DNA of 64,000 bases from the NCBI GenBank assembly GCA_947685225.1, contig CANTUV010000024.1:54154001-54218000 (forward strand). The letters are read 5' to 3'. The position numbers and the translations under genes are program-made. The notes under the pieces are model-generated. The model was not told where the DNA came from, searched no databases, and worked only from the letters and a program-made list of their open reading frames with translations. How positions within the stretch are numbered: the stretch's first letter is position 1; the number at the start of each line of letters is the position of its first letter. Positions 46,088 to 57,725 of this stretch are shown piece by piece. Origin of the DNA: Garcia nutans. Lineage: Eukaryota > Streptophyta > Magnoliopsida > Malpighiales > Euphorbiaceae.

Positions 46088-49000
46088 TCAAGTCCGAAAC
46101 AACTGAGGATATTGCTCTCGCATTGTTTGCTCACTTTCCCAAGTTGCTTCTTCCTTTGCATGATTTTTCCATAGAACCTTCACCAATGGCACTCTCTTGT
46201 TTCTCAATTCTTTCACATCACGTGCCAAGATAGCAACTGGTTCCTCTTCAAATGTCAAATCTGGACTCACTTCGATAGATTCAATTGGCAACACATGAGA
46301 TGGATCCGACCTGTACTTCCTCAACATAGAAACATGAAATACATTATGAATACTATCCAACTCAGGTGGCAAAGCAAGTCGATAAGCAACTGGCCCAATC
46401 CTTTCTAGAACTTCATACAGTCCAATGAAACGAGGACTCAATTTTCCTTTCTGACCAAATCTTAAAATCTTCTTCCAAGGAGATACTTTCAAAAAGACTT
46501 TATCTCCCACATTAAACTCAATATCTCTCCTTTTCAGATCTGCATAAGACTTCTTTCGGTCTGAAGCTACCTTCAACCTCCCTCGAATCATTTTCACTTT
46601 CTCTTCAGTTTCTTGAATTAAATCAGGTCCAATTAACTTACTTTCCCCAAGTTCATTCCAACAAAGAGGTGTCCTACACCGTCTACCATACAACGCTTCC
46701 AACGGTGCCATACCAATGCTAGATTGGTGACTGTTGTTATAAGCAAACTCCACAAGAGGTAAGAATCTATCCCAACTTCCAGAGAAATCGATGACACAGC
46801 TTCTCAACATATCTTCAATAATCTGTATCACCCTCTCTGACTGTCCATCTGCCTGTGGATGAAAAGCAGTACTAAAATGCAGTCGAGAACCCAAAGCACT
46901 ATGCAAACTCTTCCAAAATCTTGAAGTAAACCTGGGATCTCGATCGGATACTAAAGAAGTTGGAACCCCATGCAACTTCACAATCTCATTAATATACAGC
47001 TCAGCCAACCTCTCCAAAGAGTAATCCATTCGAACTGGAAGGAAATGAGCTGTCTTAGTCAATCTATCCACAATTACCCAAATGGCATCATGCTTCCTTT
47101 GTGTCAATGGCAAACCAGACACGAAATCCATTGTCACTCTTTCCCACTTCCATTCAGGCACTGACAATGGTTGAAGCAACCCGGTTGGAACTTGATGCTC
47201 CGCTTTAACCTTCTGACATGTGAGACATTTCGATACAAACTCAGCAATGTCTCTCTTCAAACCAAACCACCAGTAATGCTGTCTCAAATCATGATACATC
47301 TTAGTATTGCCCGGATGCATAGCAAATACTGGCTGATGTGCTTCTTCCAAAATGATCCTTTTCAAATCAGCATCATCTGGTACACACAATCTGTTCTTAA
47401 ACCAGAGGCTTCCATCACTTTTCACAACAAAATCTCTACTCTTTCCATTCTGACAATCTGAAATAATCTTCTGAATCTTCTTATCAGCCAACTGAGCCTC
47501 TTTGATCTGATCCAATAAAACTGGTTTTAAACGCAACTGTGCTAACAATGCACCATCATCACAAGATGTAAAACTAGCACACAATGCTCTCAACTCAACA
47601 AGCAACGAGAGCGAGTAAAAAGTTAAACTAGCTAAAGACTTCTGACTCAAGGCATCAGCAACAACATTTGCTTTACCTGGGTGATAATCAATCAAGCAGT
47701 CGTAGTCTTTAATCAATTCCAACCATCTCCTCTGCCGAAGATTGAGCTCCTTCTGAACCCCCAAATATTTCAAACTTTTGTGATCAGTGTAGATGAAACA
47801 TTTCTCCCCAAACAAATAGTGTCGCCAAACTTTCAATGCAAAAACAATGGCTGCTAGCTCCAAATCATGGGTCGGATAATTAAGCTCATGCGGTTTCAAC
47901 TGTCTAGATGCATAAGCTATAACTTTACCTTCCTGCATAAGCACACAACCCAAACCACTATGTGAAGCATCACTGTAGATCACATATGGTTTGCCTTCCA
48001 CAGGTAAAGTAAGAACAGGCGCTTGAGTCAGCATATCTCTCAAATGCTCAAAGCTAGCCTGACACTGATCCGTCCACCCAAATCTCACTCCCTTACGAAG
48101 CAATCTGGTGAGTGGAGTAGCTATCAAAGAAAATCCTTTCACAAACCGTCGGTAATAGCCTGCCAAACCCAAAAAACTTCTAACTTCAGTCACAGATTTT
48201 GGTGAACTCCAATTCAGAATAGCTTCAACTTTACTTGGATCAACTCTAATACCTTCTGCTGAAACTATATGACCAAGAAAAGCTACTTGATCAAGCCAGA
48301 ACTCACACTTCGACAGTTTAGCAAATAACTGCTTCTCTCTCAAAATCTGCAACACAATCCGCAGATGTTTGTCATGTTCTTCCTCATTACGCGAATATAC
48401 CAGAATATCATCTATAAACACTACCACAAACTGATCCAAATAGGGCCTGAACACCCTATTCATCAAATCCATAAAAGCTGCAGGTGCATTCCTCAAACCA
48501 AAAGGCATAACTAGAAACTCATAATGCCCATACCTGGTCCGAAAAGCGGTCTTAGGAACATCCTCAGCTCTGACTCTCAGCTGATGGTATCCTGATCTCA
48601 GATCAATTTTAGAAAACACAGCTGCACCCTTCAATTGATCAAAGAGGTCATCAATTCTAGGCAAAGGATATTTATTTTTAATGGTCACCTTGTTCAATTG
48701 CCTATAATCGATACACAACCTCATAGTAGCATCTTTCTTCTTCACAAATAGCACAGGAGCTCCCCAAGGAGAAACACTGGGGCGAATAAAACCTTTATCC
48801 AACAACTCCTGCAATTGCACTTTCAACTCCCTCAATTCTGCTGGTGCCATTCTATAAGGGGTAATGGAGATAGGAGTGGTACCAGGCAATAGTCCAATAC
48901 CAAACTCCACCTCTCTCTCAGGAGGTAACCCCGGCAACTCCTTTGGAAATACATCTGGAAACTCTGCAACTGTGGGTATATCATCAATAGGAGAACCTCT

Positions 49001-50740
49001 TACTCTAGTATCTATCACATGAGCAAGATAGGCTTCACACCCCTTTCTAATCAATCTCCTAGCTGCAACAGCTGAAACCAACAAAGATGCTAACTGTTCC
49101 TGCTCATTAGATACTTTCACATCTCTACCATCGCTGGTTCTCAAGGTAACAACTTTCTTTTTACAATCTACCACAGCTCCATGTCTAGCTAACCAATCCA
49201 TGCCTAGGATCAGATCATATTCCTTAAATGGCATCTCAATCAAATCTCCAATGAACTCCTCACCCTGCACCACTACTACACTATTTCGGTGCACCTTGCT
49301 AACAATCACACTATGCCCTAAAGGATTTGTTACCAATACATCAAACCCTAGGGACTCAGCATGCACATCAAATACAGATAAAACAGATGCACTAATATAT
49401 GAATGTGTGGAACCCGGATCAATCAAAGCAAGTACTGGAGTATCAAATAAAAAGAAAGTACCAGCTATAACTGCCGAAGCATCTGGCTGCCTCTGCATAA
49501 CATATACCCTCTGGGAAGATCCAACCTCCTCTGGTCTACTCTCCCTGGATGTAGAACCTCCTCTGGCACTAAACCCAGATCTGCCTACTCGGTTAACACC
49601 TCTGCCTCCTCGACCTCCCCTCACACTATGTCGAAAAGCTGCAGTATCAACTAACATCTGCTCTTGCCTCTCAGGACAATCTCTCATAAAGTGATCAGGT
49701 GATCCACATCTGAAACAAACCCCGGCTACACCAGCCTTCCAACAAGGACCTCCATGTGGCCTACCACAATGAATACAGACAGGTAAGGTGGATCTCTGAA
49801 TCATAGGGGTCGGAGCACTCGCCACTGAAGTTGCAGGTCTAAATCTCTGCCTCTGTAACTGCACTGACCTACCAGCTGTTCTCTGACTTCTACTAATCCG
49901 AGGAACAAAGCTACTTTTACCTCTCTTAGCAGAAGAAGACCCTGCCTCAAACTGGGGCCTCCTAACCCTAACCTCTTCCTCTGAAGCAGCTGCAATACCT
50001 TGAGCTCTCTCCACGCTCCTAGCCGCTGCCACAAGCTGAGAAAAATCATGATATCTGGATCCAGCTACTAGACACATGATAGAGGGCCTCAATCCCTCCT
50101 CAAATCTCCTACATCTATCTATCTCATCTAATATTATGCCCCCAGCATACTGACTTAATCGAATAAACTCAACCTCATATTCAGTTACAGTCTGGTGATC
50201 TTGCTTCAAATCTAGAAACTCTCTTTTCTTCCCATCTTTATACTCCCTTGGAGTATACTTCAATTCAAACTCTCTCAGAAAATCTGTATAGGATAAGGTA
50301 GTTGGATCATCCATAGAATGGGGCACTGTCTTCCACCAACTATATGCATCCTTCTGCAACAAGGATCTTGCATAATCAAACTTTTCCTCTAGAGTGGCTT
50401 GCAACTGAACAAATATTCTCTGTACTTTGTCTAACCACTGCTCAGCCACTGCTGGATCAGTAGTACCTATAAAATCTTCAGCTCCATACTTTCTCAGTTT
50501 GTCATAGTGCCTCACAGATACCAAAGGCTGAGGGGGTGGTGGCGGTGGTTGCACTGGTGCTTGTCTCAAAGCTTCTATCACATGCCTAAGCCAAACTGGT
50601 GGAACCTCCTCACCAGCTGGTCTCCCCGATACGGAAGCAGGTAACTCTCCAGTATTATCCACTCTAGCTACCTCTCTAATCTCCTCAGGAGCTATACTCT
50701 CAGCACTACCCTCAACTGACTGACGCGAATGAGGATCCAT
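46088..50740 (-). CDS. Gag-pol polyprotein of a Tekay/Del chromovirus, intact
   Basis: One frame of 1,550 codons from the ATG at 50740 (a GTG precedes it in frame and is not the likely start). Domains, numbered from that GTG as residue 1: capsid-like gag 75-245; a C-x2-C-x3-H-x3-C motif 323-334; CCHC knuckle CFRCGSPDHFMRDC 343-356; protease LIDPGSTHSYIS, Asp442; RT with SKIDLRSGYHQL 711-722 and FIDD 776-779; RNase H with Asp925, Glu962, Asp987, Asp1030; integrase zinc finger His1136, His1143, Cys1173, Cys1176; catalytic Asp1206, Asp1267, Glu1303 (D,D35E); chromodomain about 1504-1546 with Trp1525 and Trp1535. The chromodomain is thought to steer integration to methylated chromatin. Gag and pol are in one phase with no frameshift. 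No missing key residue seen; the ALSQK in RNase H is ALSRK in the second copy. Confidence 0.97.
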   Translation of the reverse strand: MDPHSRQSVEGSAESIAPEEIREVARVDNTGELPASVSGRPAGEEVPPVWLRHVIEALRQAPVQPPPPPPQPLVSVRHYDKLRKYGAEDFIGTTDPAVAEQWLDKVQRIFVQLQATLEEKFDYARSLLQKDAYSWWKTVPHSMDDPTTLSYTDFLREFELKYTPREYKDGKKREFLDLKQDHQTVTEYEVEFIRLSQYAGGIILDEIDRCRRFEEGLRPSIMCLVAGSRYHDFSQLVAAARSVERAQGIAAASEEEVRVRRPQFEAGSSSAKRGKSSFVPRISRSQRTAGRSVQLQRQRFRPATSVASAPTPMIQRSTLPVCIHCGRPHGGPCWKAGVAGVCFRCGSPDHFMRDCPERQEQMLVDTAAFRHSVRGGRGGRGVNRVGRSGFSARGGSTSRESRPEEVGSSQRVYVMQRQPDASAVIAGTFFLFDTPVLALIDPGSTHSYISASVLSVFDVHAESLGFDVLVTNPLGHSVIVSKVHRNSVVVVQGEEFIGDLIEMPFKEYDLILGMDWLARHGAVVDCKKKVVTLRTSDGRDVKVSNEQEQLASLLVSAVAARRLIRKGCEAYLAHVIDTRVRGSPIDDIPTVAEFPDVFPKELPGLPPEREVEFGIGLLPGTTPISITPYRMAPAELRELKVQLQELLDKGFIRPSVSPWGAPVLFVKKKDATMRLCIDYRQLNKVTIKNKYPLPRIDDLFDQLKGAAVFSKIDLRSGYHQLRVRAEDVPKTAFRTRYGHYEFLVMPFGLRNAPAAFMDLMNRVFRPYLDQFVVVFIDDILVYSRNEEEHDKHLRIVLQILREKQLFAKLSKCEFWLDQVAFLGHIVSAEGIRVDPSKVEAILNWSSPKSVTEVRSFLGLAGYYRRFVKGFSLIATPLTRLLRKGVRFGWTDQCQASFEHLRDMLTQAPVLTLPVEGKPYVIYSDASHSGLGCVLMQEGKVIAYASRQLKPHELNYPTHDLELAAIVFALKVWRHYLFGEKCFIYTDHKSLKYLGVQKELNLRQRRWLELIKDYDCLIDYHPGKANVVADALSQKSLASLTFYSLSLLVELRALCASFTSCDDGALLAQLRLKPVLLDQIKEAQLADKKIQKIISDCQNGKSRDFVVKSDGSLWFKNRLCVPDDADLKRIILEEAHQPVFAMHPGNTKMYHDLRQHYWWFGLKRDIAEFVSKCLTCQKVKAEHQVPTGLLQPLSVPEWKWERVTMDFVSGLPLTQRKHDAIWVIVDRLTKTAHFLPVRMDYSLERLAELYINEIVKLHGVPTSLVSDRDPRFTSRFWKSLHSALGSRLHFSTAFHPQADGQSERVIQIIEDMLRSCVIDFSGSWDRFLPLVEFAYNNSHQSSIGMAPLEALYGRRCRTPLCWNELGESKLIGPDLIQETEEKVKMIRGRLKVASDRKKSYADLKRRDIEFNVGDKVFLKVSPWKKILRFGQKGKLSPRFIGLYEVLERIGPVAYRLALPPELDSIHNVFHVSMLRKYRSDPSHVLPIESIEVSPDLTFEEEPVAILARDVKELRNKRVPLVKVLWKNHAKEEATWESEQTMREQYPQLFRT

Positions 50741-50891
50741 CACAACCTAAGTCTGCAAACACAGTAGATTACATCTTATTAAAGATCAGAGATTGCCAAT
50801 CCCAAACATGTATATTATTCAAAAATTCACTTTTTTAAGTAAAAAATATTCTTTTTCTTATACGTAACCTAGGTTGAGAATCTCAAACCTA

Positions 50892-50904
50892 GGCTCTGAT
50901 ACCA
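50892..50904 (-). promoter_or_regulatory. tRNA-iMet primer binding site
   Basis: Minus strand TGGTATCAGAGCC, seven bases after the 5' LTR end. The leader from here to the gag ATG is about 150 bases and ends with TTTGCAG 12 bases before the ATG. Confidence 0.92.
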
Positions 50905-50911
50905 AAACAAT

Positions 50912-53417
50912 TGTAACACCCCCACATTCAATACATGCACACTACAACCACCACAATGTAGTATACATACATTAAACATAGGGATGCTACGGATATTATT
51001 AACATTCAAAAAATTTTAAACAATACCATAATCTTTCAATTGTATACATTATAGAAAAATAAGTAGTTACTTGTAATACAAAACAAAATAGATATATAAA
51101 TACATTTTGTTAATACGCAGCGGAATTTATAGAATATTTGCATATATGAAACATTTAAATCCATATTTACAAATGTGCATATATTTACATTATAAATACT
51201 ACTTTACAAAATATAAGAAGTAGTACATGATTGGCAAATCTCTTCTGATCTTTAAGTTCCCAAAATCAACTCTTCAAGGTCTACTCTCATTCGGTCTCGA
51301 TGAACTCTCGGGTTCAACTCTATTACCAGCGCGATTAACACTATCGCGCTAAGCCAACGGCTTAGTAAGACAAATCATGCTAAAGATATGCTTCAATGCA
51401 ATACAATGCCATACATATTATTAATAAACACACAACATAAATGAGAAGCTAACATCTTTGAATTTCACCAATCATAATCATATAAGCATATCACATTTCT
51501 ACATCCTTCCATATTCCTCATTTATCAATCATGTTATCATTCATGAATCTCATTAAACAAAGACAAGCATGGGCCCAAAACACACTAATATGTCATTCAA
51601 TTTTCAGAGTTAATGCTTTGGTTTTGTTATCACATTTATCAATATCATATACCCAACTAGGCTTTAAGGATTAGGTTCAACCAAGCTTCAAGGGGAGCAA
51701 AGCATGCTAAGCATCAACCCAACTTGGCTTCAAGAACCAACCCAACCTAGCTTCAAGGGTGGTAACATCTCAATTAGGCTTCAAGGATTCAATCCAACCT
51801 AACTTCAAGAGATTGTTACACTTATTAGGCATGCCACCAACAACAAACTCTGAAAATGGAATAACACATTAGCCACACAATCATTTATTATTTAATTATC
51901 ATTTCCATTCTCAACTCTCATCATAGCCAATAACAATGGCCTCATATCACATATAAGTTACCATAGCCAATCACAATGGCATTATATTCCATCACATTAT
52001 ACATATAGCATTATTGATATAAACATAACAAAACACATTACTCATCACATGAGTCACAATACATGAAATATCACATTGTTCACATAGTATCATATACATT
52101 ACCATTATCATCATATGCAACAATGCAATAAAACAATATTTGTACTTACCTCACTAACAATTCATACAACTCCTAACACTTCCTTGTCCAAGATTCTTTA
52201 ACCTCTTAGATCAATGATCAGTCACTATCTTCAAGACCTAAATCAAAAGTAATAGCATATACTTGTTTAAGGATACACAAGAGATAATCCAATTAGGAAT
52301 TAATTAGGGCAAACCCTAACCCTGACACGCTCACCCACACGGGCGTGTTCATGACCGTGCCCTAACTCCACAACACAGAAACATTTACACGCTCAACAAC
52401 ATGGGCGTGTTCCTGGGCGTGTAAATTCTCAAATCTTACAGTAGCTATGACACGCTCAATAACACGGGCGTGTTACTGGTCGTGTCAAACCTACTGCCTC
52501 CAACACAATTGACACGCCTAAAAACCCTGGACGTGCTCATGGGCGTGTCCGGCCACAAATCAAGACTCCGATCAAAACAACCATACACTCAACAACACAC
52601 TTCTATACATTAACATCCTCTTCAAATAATCTTAACAAAACATACTCAAAACTCATCTCAAACTTGCAACACACCCAAAACAAGCCAAAACACACATCAA
52701 ACACCAAACACAAAATCATCTCAAAACCCTTACCACATATACAACATCATCTCTTCCAACCACTTACTCTTTTCTTCCATCCATACTCAAAATCCATCAT
52801 CAACTCACTCAAACACTTCTCACATCTCAAAATCAACCAACACACTCTTAAAAATCTATCAAACTCAAATATCATTTCAAATAAGCACAAAAATCACAAG
52901 AGAACTTACCAAAGTTACAAAACTTCTTGAATCACCAACTTGATCACTTAGATTTCCTTCAATTTGAGCTTAACACATCAAGATCTTCTCTTTGTCTCTT
53001 GCTTTCCTTTGTCCATGGAAGAGCCAGCCACACAAAGAAGAAAGAAGAAATGAACCACAAAAACAAAGTCAACTCTTCTTTTAATCTCCACCAAGTGTTC
53101 CAATTCAAGCAATTACCAAAACACCCTTTTATCATTTGTTCTAGCTTTCTTTTTAATCCAATGCCCTTAATAGTCATTTCACCAATAACCAAATAAATAT
53201 CTCTCTTCCATTGACTTCCCCTTTGACTTATGTATATGTTAATTATACAAGCATATAAACAATATATACACTTCTCTCTACACCCTCTTTCTTTCCCAAA
53301 ACACATATATATATACATTCTTTTCCAAATTCTTTTCTTATCACATACATATACATTCAATCTAATATACAACAACAACATAATCCAAACTTTTAGGGCA
53401 TACATTGGGATATTACA
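50912..53417 (-). repeat. 5' LTR of the autonomous Tekay element, also 3' LTR of the adjacent copy
   Basis: 2,506 bases, about 99.3 per cent like 43535-46041 by eye. It contains a double hairpin (51325-51370), the 88-nt cassette at 52150-52237 and GACACG palindromes (52323-52550). On its right it is joined to a polypurine tract and pol, so one LTR serves two internal regions. Confidence 0.95.
52150..52237 (-). other. 88-nt exon-like LTR cassette (5' LTR)
   Basis: Same as 44774-44861 in the partner LTR, with the same AG and GTAAGT borders. Confidence 0.42.
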
Positions 53418-53430
53418 ATTCTCCCCCTCT
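53418..53430 (-). promoter_or_regulatory. Polypurine tract of the second copy
   Basis: Minus strand AGAGGGGGAGAAT next to the shared LTR, identical to that at 46042-46054. Confidence 0.88.
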
Positions 53431-53463
53431 AAAAAGAAATTTCGCCCTCGAAATTACCTGATA

Positions 53464-55274
53464 TCAAGTCCGAAACAACTGAGGATATTGCTCTCGCATT
53501 GTTTGCTCACTTTCCCAAGTTGCTTCTTCCTTTGCATGATTTTTCCATAGAACCTTCACCAATGGCACTCTCTTGTTTCTCAATTCTTTCAAATCACGTG
53601 CCAAGATAGCAACTGGTTCCTCTTCAAATGTCAAATCTGGACTCACTTCGATAGATTCAATTGGCAACACATGAGATGGATCCGACCTGTACTTCCTCAA
53701 CATAGAAACATGAAATACATTATGAATACTATCCAACTCAGGTGGCAAAGCAAGTCGATAAGCAACTGGCCCAATCCTTTCTAGAACTTCATACAGTCCA
53801 ATGAAACGAGGACTTAATTTTCCTTTCTGACCAAATCTTAAAATCTTCTTCCAAGGAGATACTTTCAAAAAGACTTTATCTCCCACATTAAACTCAATAT
53901 CTCTCCTTTTCAGATCTGCATAAGACTTCTGTCGGTCTGAAGCTGCCTTCAACCTCCCTCGAATCATTTTCACTTTCTCTTCAGTTTCTTGAATTAAATC
54001 AGGTCCAATTAACTTACTTTCCCCAAGTTCATTCCAACAAAGAGGTGTCCTACACCGTCTACCATACAACGCTTCCAACGGTGCCATACCAATGCTAGAT
54101 TGGTGACTGTTGTTATAAGCAAACTCCACAAGAGGTAAGAATCTATCCCAACTTCCAGAGAAATCGATGACACAGCTTCTCAACATATCTTCAATAATCT
54201 GTATCACCCTCTCTGACTGTCCATCTGCCTGTGGATGAAAAGCAGTACTAAAATGCAGTCGAGAACCCAAAGCACTATGCAAACTCTTCCAAAATCTTGA
54301 AGTAAACCTGGGATCTCGATCGGATACTAAAGAAGTTGGAACCCCATGCAACTTCACAATCTCATTAATATACAGCTCAGCCAACCTCTCCAAAGAGTAA
54401 TCCATTCGAACTGGAAGGAAATGAGCTGTCTTAGTCAATCTATCCACAATTACCCAAATGGCATCATGCTTCCTTTGTGTCAATGGCAAACCAGACACGA
54501 AATCCATTGTCACTCTTTCCCACTTCCATTCAAGCACTGACAATGGTTGAAGCAACCCGGTTGGATCTTGATGCTCCGCTTTAACCTTCTGACATGTGAG
54601 ACATTTCGATACAAACTCAGCAATGTCTCTCTTCAAACCAAACCACCAGTAATGCTGTCTCAAATCATGATACATCATGGTATTGCCCGGATGCATAGCA
54701 AATACTGGCTGATGTGCTTCTTCCAAAATGATCCTTTTCAAATCAGCATCATCTGGTACACACAATCTGTTCTTAAACCAGAGGCTTCCATCACTTTTCA
54801 CAACAAAATCTCTACTCTTTCCATTCTGACAATCTGAAATAATCTTCTGAATCTTCTTATCAGCCAACTGAGCCTCTTTGATCTGATCCAATAAAACTGG
54901 TTTTAAACGCAACTGTGCTAACAATGCACCATCATCACAAGATGTAAAACTAGCACACAATGCTCTCAACTCAACAAGCAACGAGAGCGAGTAAAAAGTT
55001 AAACTAGCTAAAGACTTCCGACTCAAGGCATCAGCAACAACATTTGCTTTACCTGGGTGATAATCAATCAAGCAGTCGTAGTCTTTAATCAATTCCAACC
55101 ATCTCCTCTGTCGAAGATTGAGCTCCTTCTGAACCCCCAAATATTTCAAACTTTTGTGATCAGTGTAGATGAAACATTTCTCCCCAAACAAATAGTGTCG
55201 CCAAACTTTCAATGCAAAAACAATGGCTGCTAGCTCCAAATCATGGGTCGGATAATTAAGCTCATGCGGTTTCA
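53464..55274 (-). pseudogene. 5'-truncated pol of a second Tekay copy: RNase H end, integrase, chromodomain
   Basis: Open from the junction at 55274 to the stop at 53464, about 600 codons corresponding to residues 949-1551 of the intact polyprotein. It includes RNase H from the second acidic residue (LELAA, YTDHKS, ADALSRK), the complete integrase with its HHCC and D,D35E residues, and the chromodomain. Differences from the intact copy are few, for example HPGNTMMYHD for HPGNTKMYHD, HQDPTG for HQVPTG and ARDLKEL for ARDVKEL. There is no start codon or promoter, so it is a fragment. It lost gag, protease, RT and the first RNase H Asp at a junction with an LTR piece of another family. Confidence 0.95.
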
Positions 55275-55629
55275 GGTGAGTCGATGGTTGATCTGGGAGT
55301 CAAACAGTTGTGCCATGAGAAGAGTAAGAACATTTTAAGACCAACTAGAAGGTGGTGCATACATGTACAACTTTATTATGCTGTATTTTGATAAAAATGT
55401 ATATGTACATAAGTGAATTTCGGAAAAGACTTTGTAAATTATATATATGTAATATAATCAAAAGTATAATGGTTTTGTAAATGTTCTTTACTTAAAAATA
55501 TATCATTATTATAGAATTAAGGTAAGGGATTTAAACAATACTGAAACGTGACATCCTTATATTTTATATACGTATTGTATGTATACAGGATATATGTATA
55601 GTACTTATATAGAGTATATGGGTGTTACA
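55275..55629 (+). repeat. 3' end of a non-autonomous-family LTR
   Basis: GGTGAGTCGATGGTTGATCT to ...GTATATGGGTGTTACA; matches the reverse complement of 41184-41545 and, less well, 27580-27913. It starts inside the second stem of the double hairpin and is joined to pol with CA shared at the junction. The rest of that LTR is absent. Confidence 0.82.
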
Positions 55630-57629
55630 TTTCAAGTGGTGCTTACAGAGTTGCTTTAAAAATCATGGGAGAATTAGCTACTTCTTTATTATCATCTTTT
55701 ATAATGGAGTCTTGAACTAGGCAAGCTGTGATTAAAAATTTTTCCTTGAAATAAACACTTGTGAAAGAGGGGCCTTTTATGGAATTTGTAATGTTGAATT
55801 CTATGTATTCATCCCTTAGTTTTAAAATGACCTTGCCACCTTCATCATTGATTATGGCTCTCGTAATAGCTACAAAAAGTCTCCCTAAAATTAGTAAAAT
55901 TTCTACATCCTCATCCATATCCAAGTTCAAAATATTAGTAGGAATATAAAATTTATCCACTTTAACACGAATATTCTCCATAATTCCCATAGTGTATTAG
56001 ATCGAGCTATCTGCAAGTTGCAATGACATCTTTGTGGGCTTCATCTCTACAAATCTTAATTTCCTAAAAATATAAAAAGGCATTAGACTAATGCTTGCAC
56101 CTAAATCACATAAATAATTATGAAAATTTCACCAATTTTATAAGGAATAGAAAAACTCCCTAAATCCTTGAGTTTAGAGGGGATCTTGTTTTGAATAATA
56201 TTGTTGCACTCTTCAGCAAGTGCAGTTTTAGCATCCTCCTCTATATTTTTCTTCAGCCTTTGAGGAAAAGGAATAGGTGGCATATAAGGCTTAATCTCTT
56301 GCTTAATTGGTGCCTTCTCTTGTTCAGCTCCACTTTCATTGATCTCAAGTTCAAAAGAAAAGATTTGTTGAATTGGGGTCTCTTGTGGAGAATCTTTAAG
56401 TTGTATGCTATTTAGAAAAAACAACATTACACTATTCTCTTGGATTTACTTCAATTTGGCTTGGTAGAGCTCCTTGGTTGTGGCGTTAAGTGAACTTGCT
56501 ATTTGCCCCCACTTGGATCTTAAGGTTTCTATTTTGAATTGCAAGTTATTCCATCCTTGATTTAAGCTTCTCACATGTCTTTTTAAATTTATCAAAGTGT
56601 TTAGAAGCGACTCCAATGAACTTCTCTAAGGTGACCTCATAATATGGCTTCTTAGGCTATGGCACTTGATTTTGGTTCCTTATAAAAGGTAGTTGATATG
56701 GTCCCTTTTGATTGTTTTGATTCCCCTAAGATAGATTTGGATAATTTCTCCATGAGGGGTTGTAAGTGTTGCCCTAAAGACAATTAAAGCCTCTATTGTG
56801 ATTTCTCACAAATTGTACTTGCTCCATGATTCGACAATTATCAGTGTTATGGTTTCCTCCACATTCTTCACAAATTTATGGTAAAGATGCTAATTTGACT
56901 TATTCTAATTGTTTGATGAGCGCATATACCTTGGCTGTATGCAAGGAATAATTGTCAACTTCATGAAGGCCAACAACTTTTCTTATATTATTCCTTTATA
57001 TAGACCAATGATAGTTATTAGTTGTCATCTCTTCAATTAGTTCATAGGCATCTTCAGGTACCTTATTCATTATAGCTCCTCCAGCTGTTGCATCAATTAT
57101 ACTCTTAATATATGGTGTAAGCCCATTATAGAATGTTTGAATCAAGAGCCAATCTGGTACTCCATGATAGGGACATCTCCTTTAAAGATCCTTGAACCTT
57201 TCCCAATCTTCATATAAGGTTTCTCCATTAGATTGGATGAAGCTAGTGATGTCATTTCTTAGCTTAGCATCTTTAGATATTTGGCTAAGAATGCTGAAGC
57301 TAATTGATCCCATAAGGTGAATGTGCCATGTGCTTTAGATAAGATTCATCTCTTTGCTTTATCTTTTATTGAGACTAGGAAGAACCTTAAATAAATGGCA
57401 TCTTCAGAAATGCCATTAATTCTGAAAGTATCGCATATCTCCAAGAAGGTGGTGATGTGAGTGTAGGCATCTTCGTGATCCAAGCCATGAAAGGTTGATA
57501 GTTGAATTAAATTTATGAGTGAAGGCTTGAGCTTGAAGTTGTTGGCTTGAACTGATGGTCTCGCAATGCTTGATCCGATGTCAGCAATAAGGCATAGCCC
57601 TTGAGAGTTCTAGGTTGTGGGTCTCCCAT
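55630..57629 (-). pseudogene. Athila-lineage gag and protease-region pseudogene
   Basis: Read on the minus strand from a probable ATG at 57629 (MGDPQPRTL). The pieces, in several phases, are FHGLDHEDAYTHITTFLEIC and ISEDAIYLRFFLVSIKDKA (capsid-like domain), FYNGLTPYIKSIIDATAGG and NKVPEDAYELIEEMTTNN, a knuckle-like CEECGGNHNTDNC at about 56870, NKIPSKLKDLGSFSIPYKIG before the protease site, and ILNLDMDEDVEILLILGRLF after it (55990-55643). These phrases are characteristic of Athila gag-protease. Many stops and shifts; the protease active-site stretch itself is lost. Pol is cut off on the left by the LTR fragment, and the Athila leader on the right by the LTR at 57726. Confidence 0.82.
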
Positions 57630-57725
57630 GATTTCTTCTTTTTCTTCTTCACATGAGAAAAGAGGATTATCAATGGGAAAGTCAGCTGAAATCCCTTAAA
57701 TTTATTCTTTAGTTCATCCTTTCTT

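Larger units (their letters stand above)
43535..53417 (-). mobile_element. Near-complete autonomous Tekay/Del chromovirus
   Basis: 9,883 bases: 3' LTR 43535-46041, polypurine tract, one open gag-pol frame 46088-50740, leader, primer site, 5' LTR 50912-53417. The LTRs (2,507 and 2,506 bases) differ by about 18 changes by eye, about 0.7 per cent, so insertion or conversion is recent. It interrupts the LTR of a non-autonomous element on the left. On the right the LTR is followed not by a target duplication but by the 3' half of another copy, so its outer flank has been rearranged. All enzyme motifs are present; only expression is unknown. Confidence 0.93.

Noticed and set aside
49200..49694. 164-codon plus-strand frame within the gag-pol region, and others at 46970-48205
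   Set aside because: Antisense shadows of the intact polyprotein frame.
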